A DNA stretch of 64,000 nucleotides, from the NCBI GenBank assembly GCA_029891345.1, contig CM057002.1, positions 22,182,795-22,246,794 of the forward strand. The letters are read 5' to 3'. This stretch comes from Dryococelus australis. Its lineage: Eukaryota > Arthropoda > Insecta > Phasmatodea > Phasmatidae. The position numbers and the translations under genes were made by a program. Shown here piece after piece: positions 31,734-42,929 of this stretch; the first letter of the stretch is position 1; every line of letters starts with the position of its first letter. The notes below the pieces were generated by a model. That model was given only the letters and a program-made list of their open reading frames with translations. It did no database searches and was not told the origin of the DNA.

Positions 31734-32043
31734 TAGCGAAGGACACCCGAATTTCGCGAAAAGATTTCACTACCGGTTGTATTTCATAACACTTTAGCTA
31801 AGATCCAATTTCTTTGTTGGATGATCTAGGTGTCCCGCGTCTTAGGCGTCTGCCAGCGAATCTCCACACGTACAGTATCAGAGTTACCTAGTTCTGGTTT
31901 GCCAGTTAAGTAAAAAATTTTCTTTTCCCGAAAATTCTCACGAAGACTCGCGGCCAATAAGCAAAATAATACTGCAGGTATACCCGTCGGGTATTGAAAT
32001 CTAGCATGCTCGGCAATCTTTTCGCGAAATTCGGGTGTCGCTA
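31734..32043. mobile_element. hAT-like MITE related to 19224-19510
   Basis: Left TAGCGAAGGACACCCGAATT, right (reverse complement) TAGCGACACCCGAATTTCGC, both leading into TTTCGCGAAAAGATT. The interior GGCCAATAAGCAAAATAATA matches the 19-kb copy. No target duplication is visible, probably because of decay or a 3-base insertion at the left end. Confidence 0.75.
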
Positions 32044-32252
32044 GCAGATATTCGTAGTTTGGTTTTGTAAATAATAGCTGTGTGTAATTTTGTATGATTG
32101 CCAATAAACAAATGGAATCAGTTTTAGTTGTTTTATTTTTAATAAGACCTCCATCCCTCACGTATTTGGACACAATGTTTCCACCGGCAGCTAACAGAAG
32201 GCGGGACTTTGTCCCTCCAGGAAAAAAGAAGTAATGTCCTGTAACTTGTTAT

Positions 32253-32639
32253 TAGTCGGTTTCTCCACACCTTTTGAATCGAACCTTTGAATAATCACAC
32301 CATGTATGACCTGCTTAGTTATTTCCTAAATATTTCGGGCAACGCCAGAATTTTATTCTTCTGTTAATAATTAAGTAATTAAATAGAATATTCACTAATA
32401 TTTTATATACAAATTAAATTATTTAATTGATTATTAATATGCACAAATACGGGGAGAAAACGTGTGTGTTGATAATGCCTAGGAAGAAATAGTTCTTGTG
32501 CAAAATGTTTCTACACAGAGTGCGCACGAATGCAGTGCGTTGCCCTTTTGGTGTATTTTTTTGGGGCGGAAGGATATCCTTGAAGAAGAACTTCAGCAGC
32601 GCTTCAGAAATGTTGGAAGTAACTGTGAATTGACTATAG
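32253..32639. mobile_element. MITE-C copy
   Basis: Left TAGTCGGTTTCTCCACACCT, family motif TTTGAATAATCACACCATGT, right GGAAGTAACTGTGAATTGAC then TATAG. The interior GTGCGCACGAATGCAGTGCG and GCCTAGGAAGAAATAGTT match sister copies. Confidence 0.85.
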
Positions 32640-32689
32640 AAGTGCTGTGCCTCAGCATGGACGTGACTAGGAACGACATGGGCAGCGCC

Positions 32690-33330
32690 CATACTGGATG
32701 GGACGGTCGGAAGGCAAGAGAAGTTCACATCGGAACGGCCTGGGACAAGATGTTTACGAGCTCTTTTGGAATCAATAAAGGCCAATTTGGCTGCCGCAGC
32801 AGTTCACTCAGCGCCCAGGCATGCCTGCGCGACAGGGATGCCCCGGCCGCGCTGACCTACCCCAACCCTCCATACAACCCTGATGATGAGCCCCCATAAA
32901 CTGGTAGGCTGGGCTGCAGCTTTTGACTCGGGTGGTGGGAAGGGGGCAATAGCTCGAGGGGGGCGGACAGCGCCCTCTGTTTCCAGAAAGACAACGGCCA
33001 ATAAATCAGCCCGGACGCCTCCCGAAACCTGGGGGTCGCCCCAGGGGCTGATTCGTTACACGTTTTTGTGGAAGGAAGCTATAGGGTGTTGTGACAGAGC
33101 CTCCGCGAGCTGTTGAGGGACTCTGGCGGGGCCGGCGTGGTGAAAGCTGGGCTCCCCTCGCCCATTGTCCCCCCTGGAGACCCGGCAGCCTGATGGCAGT
33201 TATGGCCTTTTAGGGGGGACCCTGAGGGGGCGACGGCTACGGATGACTCGATACAGGACGTGCCAGGCCTCACTCTCAGACTGCCCTACGTATACAGCCA
33301 GTTCCACGAGTAGCTCAACCCCGTCCAGGC
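32690..33330. promoter_or_regulatory. GC-rich island, candidate conserved non-coding element
   Basis: About 640 bp of GC-rich, non-repetitive sequence between two MITEs, including AGCGCCCTCTGTTTCC, ACGGCCAATAAATCAGCCCG and CAGCCTGATGGCAGTTATGG. Open frames on both strands overlap without domains. Possible enhancer or CpG-type island; evidence is compositional only. Confidence 0.35.
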
Positions 33331-33361
33331 ACAACATAGTTGAGAACGCTATTGTGAAGCA

Positions 33362-33590
33362 GAGGCTGTCAACGTTAGAGTGTGAGCACTTTTGAAATTA
33401 ACCTCTGGAAAATGTCACTGCCCCCAACCTGCATGTATTTAAACGGGCGCACTGAGTGGCATGCGGCCAGTGAGGTTGGTAACGGCGGTGCGGTAAAGTA
33501 GTTCCATGTCTTAACGTCGAATTAAAAGAGTTAAGTAAACTCTTGTAAATACTGAAACTTGTTCTTTTGCTTCCTGTTTTGACGCGAATT
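33362..33590. mobile_element. MITE-A long class, 3'-truncated
   Basis: AGGCTGTCAACGTTAGAGTG then TGAGCACTTTTGAAATTAAC is a mutated terminus. The interior AACGGGCGCACTGAGTGGCA and GAGGTTGGTAACGG follow. It ends in CTTCCTGTTTTGACGC without the second terminus. Confidence 0.75.
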
Positions 33591-34297
33591 CGTCTTTAAA
33601 TTTGCAACCATAGTCGGACACAGTTTGGCACTGCAGCTCCGAGTCTATCGTCTACATTCGAAATTCAATTACACAGCTCGAGTGCCAAAGGATCAAAGAA
33701 TATGTTACGTTGAGTGAGGACTGCGAAGCATCACGCTAGGCGGTGGTTGGGAAAGGGGGGGGGGGGGCAATTTTTAGTTCGTTTCGCCGCGTCTCATAAC
33801 TTCCGCGTAGTATAACTTTTGACTAGAAGAAGCTACGACGCTCATTTAAGTTTCAGTCGACAGCTCTCGTCAAGGTAAATCGATTGCGTGTATAAAAACA
33901 TTTGCGTGGCGAGGTTATGATGAAATTGCATGCTTTTATTGTAAAATATTAAGATAACTTAACACAATGTCGGTCTATACGCGTCAAAAAGCCAGTTGAA
34001 ATACAGAAATGTATAATGTTGGAAAGCGCATCTCAAAAGTGATACACATAAAACACCATATGATACAGTAGAAGCGGTGCCTGGAACGTAAAATAAACAT
34101 CAAGGCGCCCGAGCGCGTCAACGTAGACGTATTCGCACTAAACAAACGGCTGTGTCTCCAACACAGCCGCACCCCAATTTTTTGTGCAGTTTGTATTAAT
34201 CGATCTGCCACGAGCCCCGTTTTCAGAGCCTCGCGCAGCCAATCAGAAAATGGGTGCGACCACTTCAAAGGAACCGCCGATTCCATTTCGTCTCTGT
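33591..34297. other. No feature recognised
   Basis: It holds a G-run at about 33757-33767 and a minus-strand frame of 100 codons (33984-34286) without a domain. Confidence 0.45.
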
Positions 34298-34728
34298 CTA
34301 TAATCCATTCACTATTACTTTACACTTTTCTGAAGCCCTGCTTAAGTTATACTTCTAGGATATTCCTCCGCCTCGTGAAAACTAAGAGTGAATTAAGACT
34401 GGAAAATTACACCAAAAGACAACGCACCGCATTTGTGCACACTCCGTTGTAATAATGTTTTGCGTGATAACTATTTAATACTAGGAGCTACCAACACATA
34501 TGTTTATTGCTGTTTTATTCGCATTAATTATAAAAGAGTTTTTATAATTTATAAACAAAATATAGGCAAAACTCCAATTTAACGAAAAACTAGATACTTT
34601 TATGTCAGCAGAGGTATAAATCACTTATGATATAAGGCATAATTAGAAAATAACTAAACAAGTGATACATAGGGTTTTTTTTCAAAGGTTTGATTTAAAA
34701 TATGTGAAGATACCGCGAATAGACTATA
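34298..34728. mobile_element. MITE-C copy, reverse orientation
   Basis: Starts CTATAATCCATTCACTATTA, ends GAAGATACCGCGAATAGACT then ATA. Closely parallel to 27861-28288 through GATATTCCTCCGCCTCGTGA and AACGCACCGCATTTGTGC. Confidence 0.85.
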
Positions 34729-34739
34729 TTTATTTACTC

Positions 34740-35690
34740 GACGGCGAAAAACATAGGCACAGAGTAAACAGGTGTCGAAATGAAATGCCGTGGCGGTTTC
34801 CGTTTATCTGGACGTACCCTTTCCCTGATTGGCTGCGGTGTGCTCTGGGAACGGGTCTGGTTTCTAATTGGCTACTGCGTCTTGCGAAAGGTTCCCGATT
34901 GGTTGGGCCACCGCGCTGGCGAGCGAGTTACCGGACGCTGATTGGCGAACGGTGATCCGACATTTTAATTGGCCGGCGACGCCATCTTTGCTGGCGCGTG
35001 CGGCGGGAGTTCGCGGAACAAGGGCTGAGTCTCAATTGTTAGTACATACTCGTTAAGTACATACATATTCGTACTTGCCATTGTGTGTACCTACCCTGAC
35101 TACTGTGACGGGTTTTATCTTGCTGTACTTGACTCATCGCGCAACCTGGCGTAAATAACACAAACTACTAGAAAGTAAACACGTGGTTTGTATCATTGTG
35201 AGCTAACAACTCTATGGTTTTTGCTGTAGATAAATATTTTGTGTTCTATGTTGGTTGGTGTCTTTCGTTGTGTTTATGTCTATGGTGATGTGTGGTGGTT
35301 TTGTTGCAAACAAATTAATGCATTTGTCATGTGTAACAGTTAGGTTACTATAAACGCAGGAAAAATGTTGCACAATTGTCGCTTCGTAGAGCAATAAGAC
35401 GGAGGTTAAGTAGAACCACAAAACGTTGCCATCATAGGTTATGTACGTGACGTTTGAAAACAAACATGGCGACCGCCGCAAGTACGCGAATTCATCCAGC
35501 AAGTTGTCGACTTCGTGTACTAGGCAAGTACACGAAGCTGTGTGTACTATAATAGGGGTTAGGATGGCGCTAGTATATATTTAGTGACGTCACAGGCGAG
35601 GCGGGGCGTAGTATGGACATGAATATACTTGAAGGGAATTGAGACACAGCCTAAGCGGCTATTTCACCTCTATAGTGCTTTGTGACATAG
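34740..35690. repeat. Dispersed repeat D, copy 2, with five CCAAT-type boxes
   Basis: The left half carries five ATTGG words at roughly 30-40-bp spacing (about 34832, 34868, 34899, 34940, 34969) in a GC-rich context. It then has GGCGGGAGTTCGCGGAA as in copy 1 at 8060. After the Harbinger MITE the sequence resumes TAAGCGGCTATTTCACCTCT, again as in copy 1. The short motif AGAGGTGAAAT/ACAGGTGTCGAAAT at the two outer edges may be its inverted end. Confidence 0.6.
35022..35651. mobile_element. Harbinger-type MITE inserted in repeat D
   Basis: Left end GGGCTGAGTCTCAATTGTTA, right end (reverse complement) GGCTGTGTCTCAATTCCCTT. Comparison with the empty site at 8076-8083 (GGATAAGCGG) shows insertion with a 3-bp duplication: CAA on the left, mutated from TAA, and TAA on the right. 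Three-base TAA-type duplications are typical of PIF/Harbinger. A short frame after AAACATGGCGACCGCC is probably incidental. Confidence 0.78.
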
Positions 35691-35730
35691 GCGTTCAAGG
35701 AGTCAAGAGTGCGAGAGTGATGAAAGAGAC

Positions 35731-36448
35731 TAGAGATGGAATAATCACGTAATTTTGTAATTCGAATGAATCGATTACGATAATTTTTTTAGTCGAATAA
35801 ATAAATAATCGGTAAAAATAATCGATTTTCTTGTTCTACTCCATTCATAAAAATTGACAGCAAATACTTTATATTTCTATAAATTAGTTTAAATCCTTGC
35901 TCACCAGAATTTTTCTGTTTATTTTTAATCATTTCTCCAATTTTGAAAAGTTTTAATAAAATGTCAAACACGTAGGTATAGTCTGTTCACGGTAAAGTGG
36001 GCACTTTTGATGCCCTATTTACTGTTTCGTTTCAGCCATATTTAATCCGTTAACTACCTTTTTTAAATAAATATTGCCATGTAAGTAATAAACACGGAGT
36101 TTATATTCCACAAATTTCGGAAGTTAACGTCTAAAGCTAAAATAAAATACATTTATTGACTATTATTCCAAATGAGAGGACTTTCAAAAGTGCTCACTTC
36201 ACAGTGAATAGCCTATATCTTCAATTTTTTATTTTAAGTATATAGACTACAATTGAAAATCGTGAATAATCTCATTGTTTTAAAATAATCGATGTATCGA
36301 TGATAATTGAATAATCGAATAATCGAATTGTTTTAAAATAATCTACGCATCGATGATAATTAAAAAATCTATTTTTTTTCTTCAAATAATTGATGTATTG
36401 ATGATCATTAAATAATCGAGTATTTTAAAAGCTATTATCCCATCACTA
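35731..36448. mobile_element. hAT-type non-autonomous element, AT-rich, with nested MITE-A
   Basis: Ends TAGAGATGGAATAATCACGT and (reverse complement) TAGTGATGGGATAATAGCTT. The flanks AAAGAGAC (35723-35730) and GAAGAGAC (36449-36456) match at 7 of 8. The interior is filled with AATAATCGAT/ATCGATGAT words repeated at least four times, possibly transposase-binding repeats. Confidence 0.85.
35979..36215. mobile_element. MITE-A, short class, nested in hAT element
   Basis: Left TAGTCTGTTCACGGTAAAGT, right AAAGTGCTCACTTCACAGTG then AATAGCCTA. TA on both sides. The insertion interrupts the ATCGAT-repeat interior of the host element. Confidence 0.9.
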
Positions 36449-36468
36449 GAAGAGACGAAAAAAAAAGG

Positions 36469-36771
36469 GTGGTTAGTTTTGAAGGGACAGCAGGCGTGAT
36501 GTTGGGTGTGACGTGCTTGGAAGGTGGGAACATGGCGTCCGGCTCGCGGTGTTGCAGACACAGCTCAGTAGGTGGTCTCCTCCGCCCTTCGGCCCTTGTC
36601 AACGCCCATCCATTACACCTCTTGCGTCTACCCGTGGCCGTGGGAACGACTCAAGTAGTCCGCATCCCCCTCTCGCCCATCGTGCGACAACTAAGGCTTG
36701 ACCAACGAAATTTCATGATTCTGGATCTCCGATTCGTTGGTCTCGTTTCCAAAGTGATAGATCGATATTAA
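36469..36771 (+). CDS. Unrecognised ORF, up to 100 aa
   Basis: An open frame in a GC-rich patch. An internal ATG in good context (GGAACATGGCGTCCGG at about 36527-36542) would start an 80-residue product, MASGSRCCRHSSVGGLLRPS, ending in VSKVIDRY. It is rich in Arg, Leu and Val with no motif I recognise. A second frame overlaps on the same strand. It could be an exon, a conserved non-coding element or chance. Confidence 0.2.
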   Translation: MVSFEGTAGVMLGVTCLEGGNMASGSRCCRHSSVGGLLRPSALVNAHPLHLLRLPVAVGTTQVVRIPLSPIVRQLRLDQRNFMILDLRFVGLVSKVIDRY

Positions 36772-37788
36772 GTATGAGACAAATTGTGCTATTGGTTTGG
36801 TAATACATGACGTCAGTTAAGTAGGGGTACTTTTCACTATAGACAGAACTAGATGTGCGATGTTTAATCTCTTTCAAGTGAATTATTGTCGTGCGAATTT
36901 TACCAAACAATATTCAAGTGCGTATAATGTTGTTTTAATTTTCCAAGAAAACAGTCGGACGTAGTTCTATCAGTTGGCGTATTTTCGAACTACATTTGTC
37001 GATTTTGGCTGCTGATCTCGGATCGAGATTTCGAACCGTCAATTTCGGTGGTTCGAAATGGTGGTTCCATTCCAGCTCTGAGCTCTAATGATGCAACAGT
37101 TTTCTGTGTCGATCTTAGATCCGATCTCGGATCGAGTTTCGAACCACGATGGTGCAACCGGGCATAAGCGACTCCGCCCTCACAACTGTGCGGTAGCGAT
37201 GTCGATATCGGGGAAAAAATATTGATATTATTTATATTAGTTATTTATTAAATTATCGTCTTACGAAATTATATGGGCCTATCGAAAGAAGAATATCGAT
37301 TTTCGGTACATCGGAAGTCGATATTGTATACTTATATTAAAGGACTAGGCAAATGTAAAATTGCTTGGAATGTTAGCTACATACTGAATACACCATCCAT
37401 TGCAGAATGATGTGGCGCCTTTTTTAAAGCATGTCGCCGAAGTAAATATAGTAATTTTTAAATTATATTTGTTTTTATTCAAAATTGAACTTATTAAAAG
37501 AGCATTTAAGGTTTGTCTCCTTTCACTAATATGGAAAACCAGTGCATACAGGCATTTTCCTTAAATGTCGTTTGCCCGAAAGTCGTCTGCTCTCACGTTT
37601 CGAGCAAACGATTTACTTTTCCTTTAAATGGGAAACAATGAAGTAAGGGTAGCCTATTTATATACAACCAACGACTTGTCTATTTAACAATTATTTATAA
37701 GATAATATTTCTTAAAGATGATTTGGTCTACCTACTGAGCATTAAATTCTCATTAGGTATAAAATTATATAAGTAGTTAAAGTAAATA
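36772..37788. other. Unassigned, with palindromic ATCTCGGATC segment
   Basis: 37010-37150 contains two related stretches (GATCTCGGATCGAGATTTCG and GATCTCGGATCGAGTTTCGA) around a GGTTCGAAATGGTGGTTCC motif, probably a small foldback element. 37200-37330 has ATATCGAT-type words. The rest is AT-rich. Confidence 0.4.
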
Positions 37789-38057
37789 TAGGCTGTTCAC
37801 GATAATCTGGACACTTTTGAAAGGACTGGTTGAGATATACTAAAATGAATGCACTGTATTGATCCGTCATATGTAAAAATAAAGTCGCCGTGGACCTGAT
37901 GACTTAATTTATATATCGGACAAGTGAAATTATAAAATTATCATACAAGTAAATATTTTTCAGATTTGCTCATTATTAAATACACTTATATACTTTTAAA
38001 AAATTAAATAAAAAGGAAACCAATTAATTTATTTCGATATTCACAAATGTTTGCCTA
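37789..38057. mobile_element. MITE-A long class, left part of a split copy
   Basis: TAGGCTGTTCACGATAATCT then GGACACTTTTG is the terminus. The interior up to ATTCACAAATGTTTGCC aligns with the 56-kb copy. The matching remainder appears at 39925, so about 1.87 kb separates the two parts. Confidence 0.7.
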
Positions 38058-39924
38058 ATTTAAGAAATTAAAGATTTCTTTTTGTATGCTTTTTAATTGT
38101 CGGTGTGACTTGCAAAGTAGCTAGACCCCCACGTTGGGCGTCAATCTTTAAGAAATTTAAGATTTATCTTTGTAATAATTTTTATTTTTTCAGTGGTACC
38201 AACAAAATAGTTAGTTCCATACGTTTGGGCGCCAAATATTTCTGAAAATTTATATGATGTGTGCGCAGGGTAGCGTGTGTGAAGTCACAAATAATAAAAT
38301 GTGTAGTGGCAAAATTAAAGAGAATTTTACACGTATAATTATGTAGAGATATGCCGGGCGAGAGTGTGATGCAGCAGAGTTGCTACTACGCCTCTTAAAG
38401 TAAGCGGTATAGTAGCAATTCTCTTTCCTCGTACCTTCTAGCTGGAACGTAAAGACGCTAGGCGAGTCGGCTTCCCTTTGTCCTACTCTGAACGTGGGAA
38501 AAATGCTTTCACCTTTAAAATTCAATGGAAGTATGACTGATGATTTACATCAAAACCACTTAGGTAATTGATGTGATACTTTTTGACACGTTAGCAGTAA
38601 TCATTAACGAATTCTGAATTGCATGAAGACACACTTATCCTTTTCGCGTAGACGTACACAAAACACAAAATATCATAACCTTTAGATGAAATAAAACATT
38701 CAAACATAAAATTTCCCTTGAGAATAAAATATTTAAACTACTTTCAAATACTACACAAAACATAAGTCATTGATTTGACGTGTGAAAACTGTAGTTTTAT
38801 TGCAGAAATGGTACGTGGAAAAATTGAGAATTCAATGGAAATTTGCTGTCGGGCAAACAAGAAAAATAATTTGCATTAGATCTGAATACTAAATAATCAC
38901 TCAAAAATTAGTAATAAAATTGGTAATTTACGTGAGAAATTAAAATTCAACTGGCTTATAGTATACTCAGAAATTAATCTTGTTATAATGTTCATGGTTT
39001 TGCACAGCTACAGAACAAAAGATTTTATCTGCTGGCTTCTGGTTAATGTCCGACCGAATGGTTACGCCTTTAATTAATTTCAGAAAGAAAAAAAATTTAA
39101 CATCCAAAAATCACTCTCTTTAAAATTCAAGTTAATTTGATAATTAAAACTGGTCAAAATATTTGCAGTGTACATACGTAAGAGTACTTTAAAATTGCAG
39201 TATTGTACCCGACGTAGGCTATGCTTATTCAGTACTGGTGAAGACGGCAGCTCACGTAGTTTTGCATAGCACTTCAAAACTTCCGCACTGCGTTCAGGGC
39301 CTCTTCTGTTATCACATCCCGCATATTTAAACAAACTATGCTCCTCTCGTACACATTTCCTAACATTACGAAGGGCGGTTATGTACAGAATTAAATGAAT
39401 TCTTGCAGAACAAAAGTTACGATGTGCCGTTGTCCATGGCGTCTAGGGAGACAGTGTCAATCAAAAGGGGCTCACACGGTGACACTAATTAAAAACGGGA
39501 AATTTCAAAATATAAGTCACTTCCTGAGGCGTGGCGATTATCTTATCAGTAATGTAAATCAACATGCATTCCTCAGTGGCAAAACACGCTTGATTAAACC
39601 AGGTGAAGTGCAAAGATAATTGGGCTCAGTTCGCATAGCAAAATAAAAGAAATAGAGCTGTCAAAATACGTTAAATGTAAACAAACAAGTGAATAAATAA
39701 GAATTTTGAGCTGATGTCCTGAATTACAATTCCAACTATTCCTGAGGATAGAGGCTATAAGATTACCTTAAAAATAAATAAACATTCAACTCAAAACAAA
39801 CTAAAACATAAACAAATGGCTTTAAAATGCTGAAATCGCTATACCAACACTTTTAACTCTGTAGACCACGTCGTTGCGATCCGCCGAAACCTACCCCCCC
39901 CCCTTAACCCTTTAAATTTAACTT
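38058..39924. other. Insert or unrelated DNA between two MITE-A parts
   Basis: It begins with two copies of a roughly 100-bp tandem repeat (TTTAAGAAATTAAAGATTTC at 38059 and TTTAAGAAATTTAAGATTTA at about 38148). The rest is AT-rich. 39395-39620 is a smoother, GC-balanced patch with a 74-codon frame lacking a domain. No clear ends or target duplication could be defined for the inferred insert. Confidence 0.45.
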
Positions 39925-40684
39925 TATGACATTGAACTCCTTGCCTCCATCGTTACCAACTTTACCGGGCGCATGCCACTTAAGCCCTTATCACACTATC
40001 AAATTCTTGTGTCAAACTGCTTCCAATAACTTTGATAACATAAAGTCGGACAATTATGACGACATCAAAACATCATAAACGCCGCCATAATTGTCTGAGA
40101 AAGTTGGATAGCTTCAGTTTCCATCAAACATTAGAAGATTGGATCGGTTCTAAAATTTCTTTGATGTTTGACGGTCTCGGCCAGTCAGAATCGTGCAAGA
40201 CAAAAATGGACGTCTAGAAATTCTAAAATAAGGAACAATTCTAGTAATGAAGTTGGTTATGAAGATAATTAATTAATTTAGAGCTTGTTTGGGCATGAAT
40301 GTTATTTTAAGTGAATATTGCACATAATATTGCATAGGCCTTCTAGAAGGCATTCTCTGATAAATAGAATCTGAATTTAGTAAACAAGCGAAAATAAATT
40401 ACAACATTACTTACTTACTTCCAGTAATGAACTACATGGGAAAACAAAAGCAATATCTCACAATGAGAAATGTTTTTAAATATTTCAAATCAGACAGTGC
40501 GACACATTTTCAAACACATTCAAGATTATTTGATAACATTTCTTGGAAGGAAACATTTAATGACAGTATTTTGTCTTCAAATTTTATCGTGAAATATAGT
40601 TGAAGGCGAAAATTTGACAGTATGACAGGGTCTTAAGCGTGCTCGTTGAAATATGTGCAGGTATGGGCGGTGACATTTTTCAAA
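39925..40684. mobile_element. MITE-A long class, right part, split by a TTAA element
   Basis: GCCTCCATCGTTACCAACTT then TACCGGGCGCATGCCACTTAA continues, after removal of 39984-40636, as GCGTGCTCGTTGAAATATGT and GCAGGTATGGGCGGTGAC. This is the order seen intact at 56420-56500. The right terminus is missing. Confidence 0.75.
39984..40632. mobile_element. TTAA-target non-autonomous element (649 bp)
   Basis: Flanked by TTAA at 39980-39983 and 40633-40636. Inverted ends GCCCTTATCACACTATCAAA and (reverse complement) GACCCTGTCATACTGTCAAA, continuing with TT.T.G....TCAAACT. TTAA duplication is the mark of piggyBac-type transposition. No coding frame. Confidence 0.85.
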
Positions 40685-40814
40685 CATTTGATATCAAAAG
40701 TATATTTTGTTCTATGACACATCCCATGTTGTTGGATATTATCACAAAGTGTAGCCCTGCTAGGAAGTAAAGAAAATATTTCGGTCACTTGGACAGCTTT
40801 AATTGGCTCCAATA

Positions 40815-41226
40815 CTATAGTCTATTCGAAGTTTCCTCGCACTTTTTGAAACTAATCTTTGAAAAATCAACGTGCTTGGTTGCATCCAAAATATGTCGAG
40901 TTTCGCAAACGTTTTCTATTTGTGTTAACAAAAAATTCCCACATGTTTGGGTAAATTTAATTTTTACTTCTATATTACTTATAATTTATAATATCTACTC
41001 TATAAGTAATATAAAATAAAACAGGGAGAAAATAGGCATTCTTGTAATACCTAGTAAGAAAGAGTTCTTATACTGAATATAATTACACCGATTGCGCACG
41101 AAAGCGATGCGCTGTCCCTTCGGTGTAATTTTATATACTCGGCTAAGTTTTGTTTGCACGCGGCAAAGGAATCTCCTGGAAGCAGAACTTTTCAGAAATG
41201 ATGAAAGTAACCGTGAATGAACTATA
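40815..41226. mobile_element. MITE-C copy
   Basis: Left CTATAGTCTATTCGAAGTTT, right GATGAAAGTAACCGTGAATG then AACTATA. Interior ATTGCGCACGAAAGCGATGC and TCCCTTCGGTGTAATTTTAT. One of the two most complete copies. Confidence 0.88.
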
Positions 41227-41456
41227 AGTAAGCTAGTGATTTGGCGCGAAAAAATACGAGTACATGGTAGACTTCAATACTATTAGGACCCAAAAGCAAT
41301 TCGTCTGTTGCCATTGGTTGCTGCCTGCTTGAGAACGCGTTTTCATATCTGACCTGGCCATTCAGAATTCGGCAACGTCGACACGGCTCCTACGCGATTC
41401 GTGTGCAAACAGTTAACACGTGTCACAAAGTAATTCAGCCAATCAAGATAAGTAAA

Positions 41457-41664
41457 AGCTGTTCACGATAAAGTGAGCACTTTCGAAATCAACCTTAGAA
41501 AAAAGTCACTGGTCCTACCTGCAAATATTTTAACGGGTGCCTTGAGTGACATGCGCCCAGTTAAGTTGGTAACGATGAATGGGAAAGTAGTTCCGTATCT
41601 TAACGTCGAATAAAATATGTCAGGCAACTATTTCTGTTAACTTAAATTATTTCTTTCGCTTTCT

Positions 41665-41699
<35 letters not shown>

Positions 41700-41902
41700 T
41701 GCATCTAATTTTTAAAGTGAGCAGATATGTAAAATATTTACTTTTCTAAGAATTTAACAGTTTCAGTTGACCGACGCATGAATAAAGTGATGACGTTCAT
41801 GACAATGTTAATCTTACATAAGGCGGAAGAATACACAACGTGCACACAAGTAGATCTTTGGCAGGGCTTTCAAAACTGCTCGTTTGATCGTGAATAGCCT
41901 AT
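41457..41902. mobile_element. MITE-A, long class
   Basis: Left AAAGCTGTTCACGATAAAGT, right GTTTGATCGTGAATAGCCTA. The interior follows the 19-kb and 59-kb copies. It is lengthened by a T-run of about 30 at 41668-41698. Confidence 0.88.
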
Positions 41903-41999
41903 AAACGACCCTCCAGTGTTTTGAAATGTAACTTGTCTTGAAAACTTCTTCGCGAAATTTCGCTACCCCTAACTATAAGTCTCATACACAATAATACAA

Positions 42000-42345
42000 T
42001 GAAGCAGGATGGGTATAGCGAGGGGGGGATAGGATCCCTCCCCCTCCCTTTACGGTGCGTCGAAATGTTTCACGAGAGATAAGTCCCATCCGCCAGCCCG
42101 CGCGCTCGTGCGCAGTCATCACACGCGTGGCCAATCGCCTCCGTGATCGGCTCCGCTCCATTTGTCATCCTCTTATGGTCCATTCCCCGCTAGTAGACCA
42201 TCTCGCTTGCTCTATCTGCCTCGTCGCCTCCCGCCTTGGTACGTTCGCGACGGTCGCTTCGGCCGCCTAGCATAGCGCAAACATTTACACCGTGGCGACG
42301 TTCCGGCGCGTCTATAGGCTGCTCTCATTGGTTCAGCACTTTTTA
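42000..42345. promoter_or_regulatory. GC-rich island with CCAAT words
   Basis: GC-rich, C-run-containing block with GTGGCCAATCGCCTCC and CTCATTGGTTCAGC, and a 71-codon frame (42055-42270) without domain. A possible regulatory island; not supported beyond composition. Confidence 0.25.
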
Positions 42346-42375
42346 AATAAGCCTTCAAAAAATGTCGCTATTCCC

Positions 42376-42560
42376 ATATGCTGTTCACGGTAAAATCAGT
42401 ATTTTAGAAAGCCTTGCTTAAGATCTATTTGTATGCACGTCGTGTCTGCTTCCGCCTTATGTAAAATTATCATTGTCACGGGCCTCAGCACTTTATTCAC
42501 GCGGAAGAACACATAGTGTACGTACAAGTAGATCTTAAGCAGGGCTTTCGAAAGTGCTCA
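42376..42560. mobile_element. MITE-A, internally deleted
   Basis: Left TATGCTGTTCACGGTAAAAT, right GCAGGGCTTTCGAAAGTGCT then CA. GCTTAAGATCTATTTGTATG and its inverted partner CAAGTAGATCTTAAGCAGGG are only about 100 bp apart, so the element is nearly a perfect hairpin with its central part lost. Confidence 0.8.
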
Positions 42561-42816
42561 AGGCATGTTCCAATATTGGCACTTTCAGTTTACTAAATGG
42601 CCACGTGTCACGATTTAGTTTACTAAAATGACGACTTATGTGATATCTTAGTATTTAGTTTTTAATATGTAACGAAACTTACTAAAAACTAATTTACCGA
42701 ATCAATATAATTGAATATTTATAATTAATAATATATGTATGTGTATAATGTATGCGTATAATATGAAGCAATCTACAGTTTTCTTTGCATCATAGTTTAA
42801 AACAGATATGGTCGCG

Positions 42817-42928
<112 letters not shown>

Positions 42929-42929
42929 G

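Noticed and set aside
32498..32899. 133-codon plus frame as a gene
   Set aside because: It starts inside a MITE-C copy and runs into the GC-rich island with no motif or consistent composition.
39395..39619. 74-codon plus frame as an exon
   Set aside because: No motif and no supporting splice sites. Left as part of the unexplained 38.06-39.92-kb stretch.
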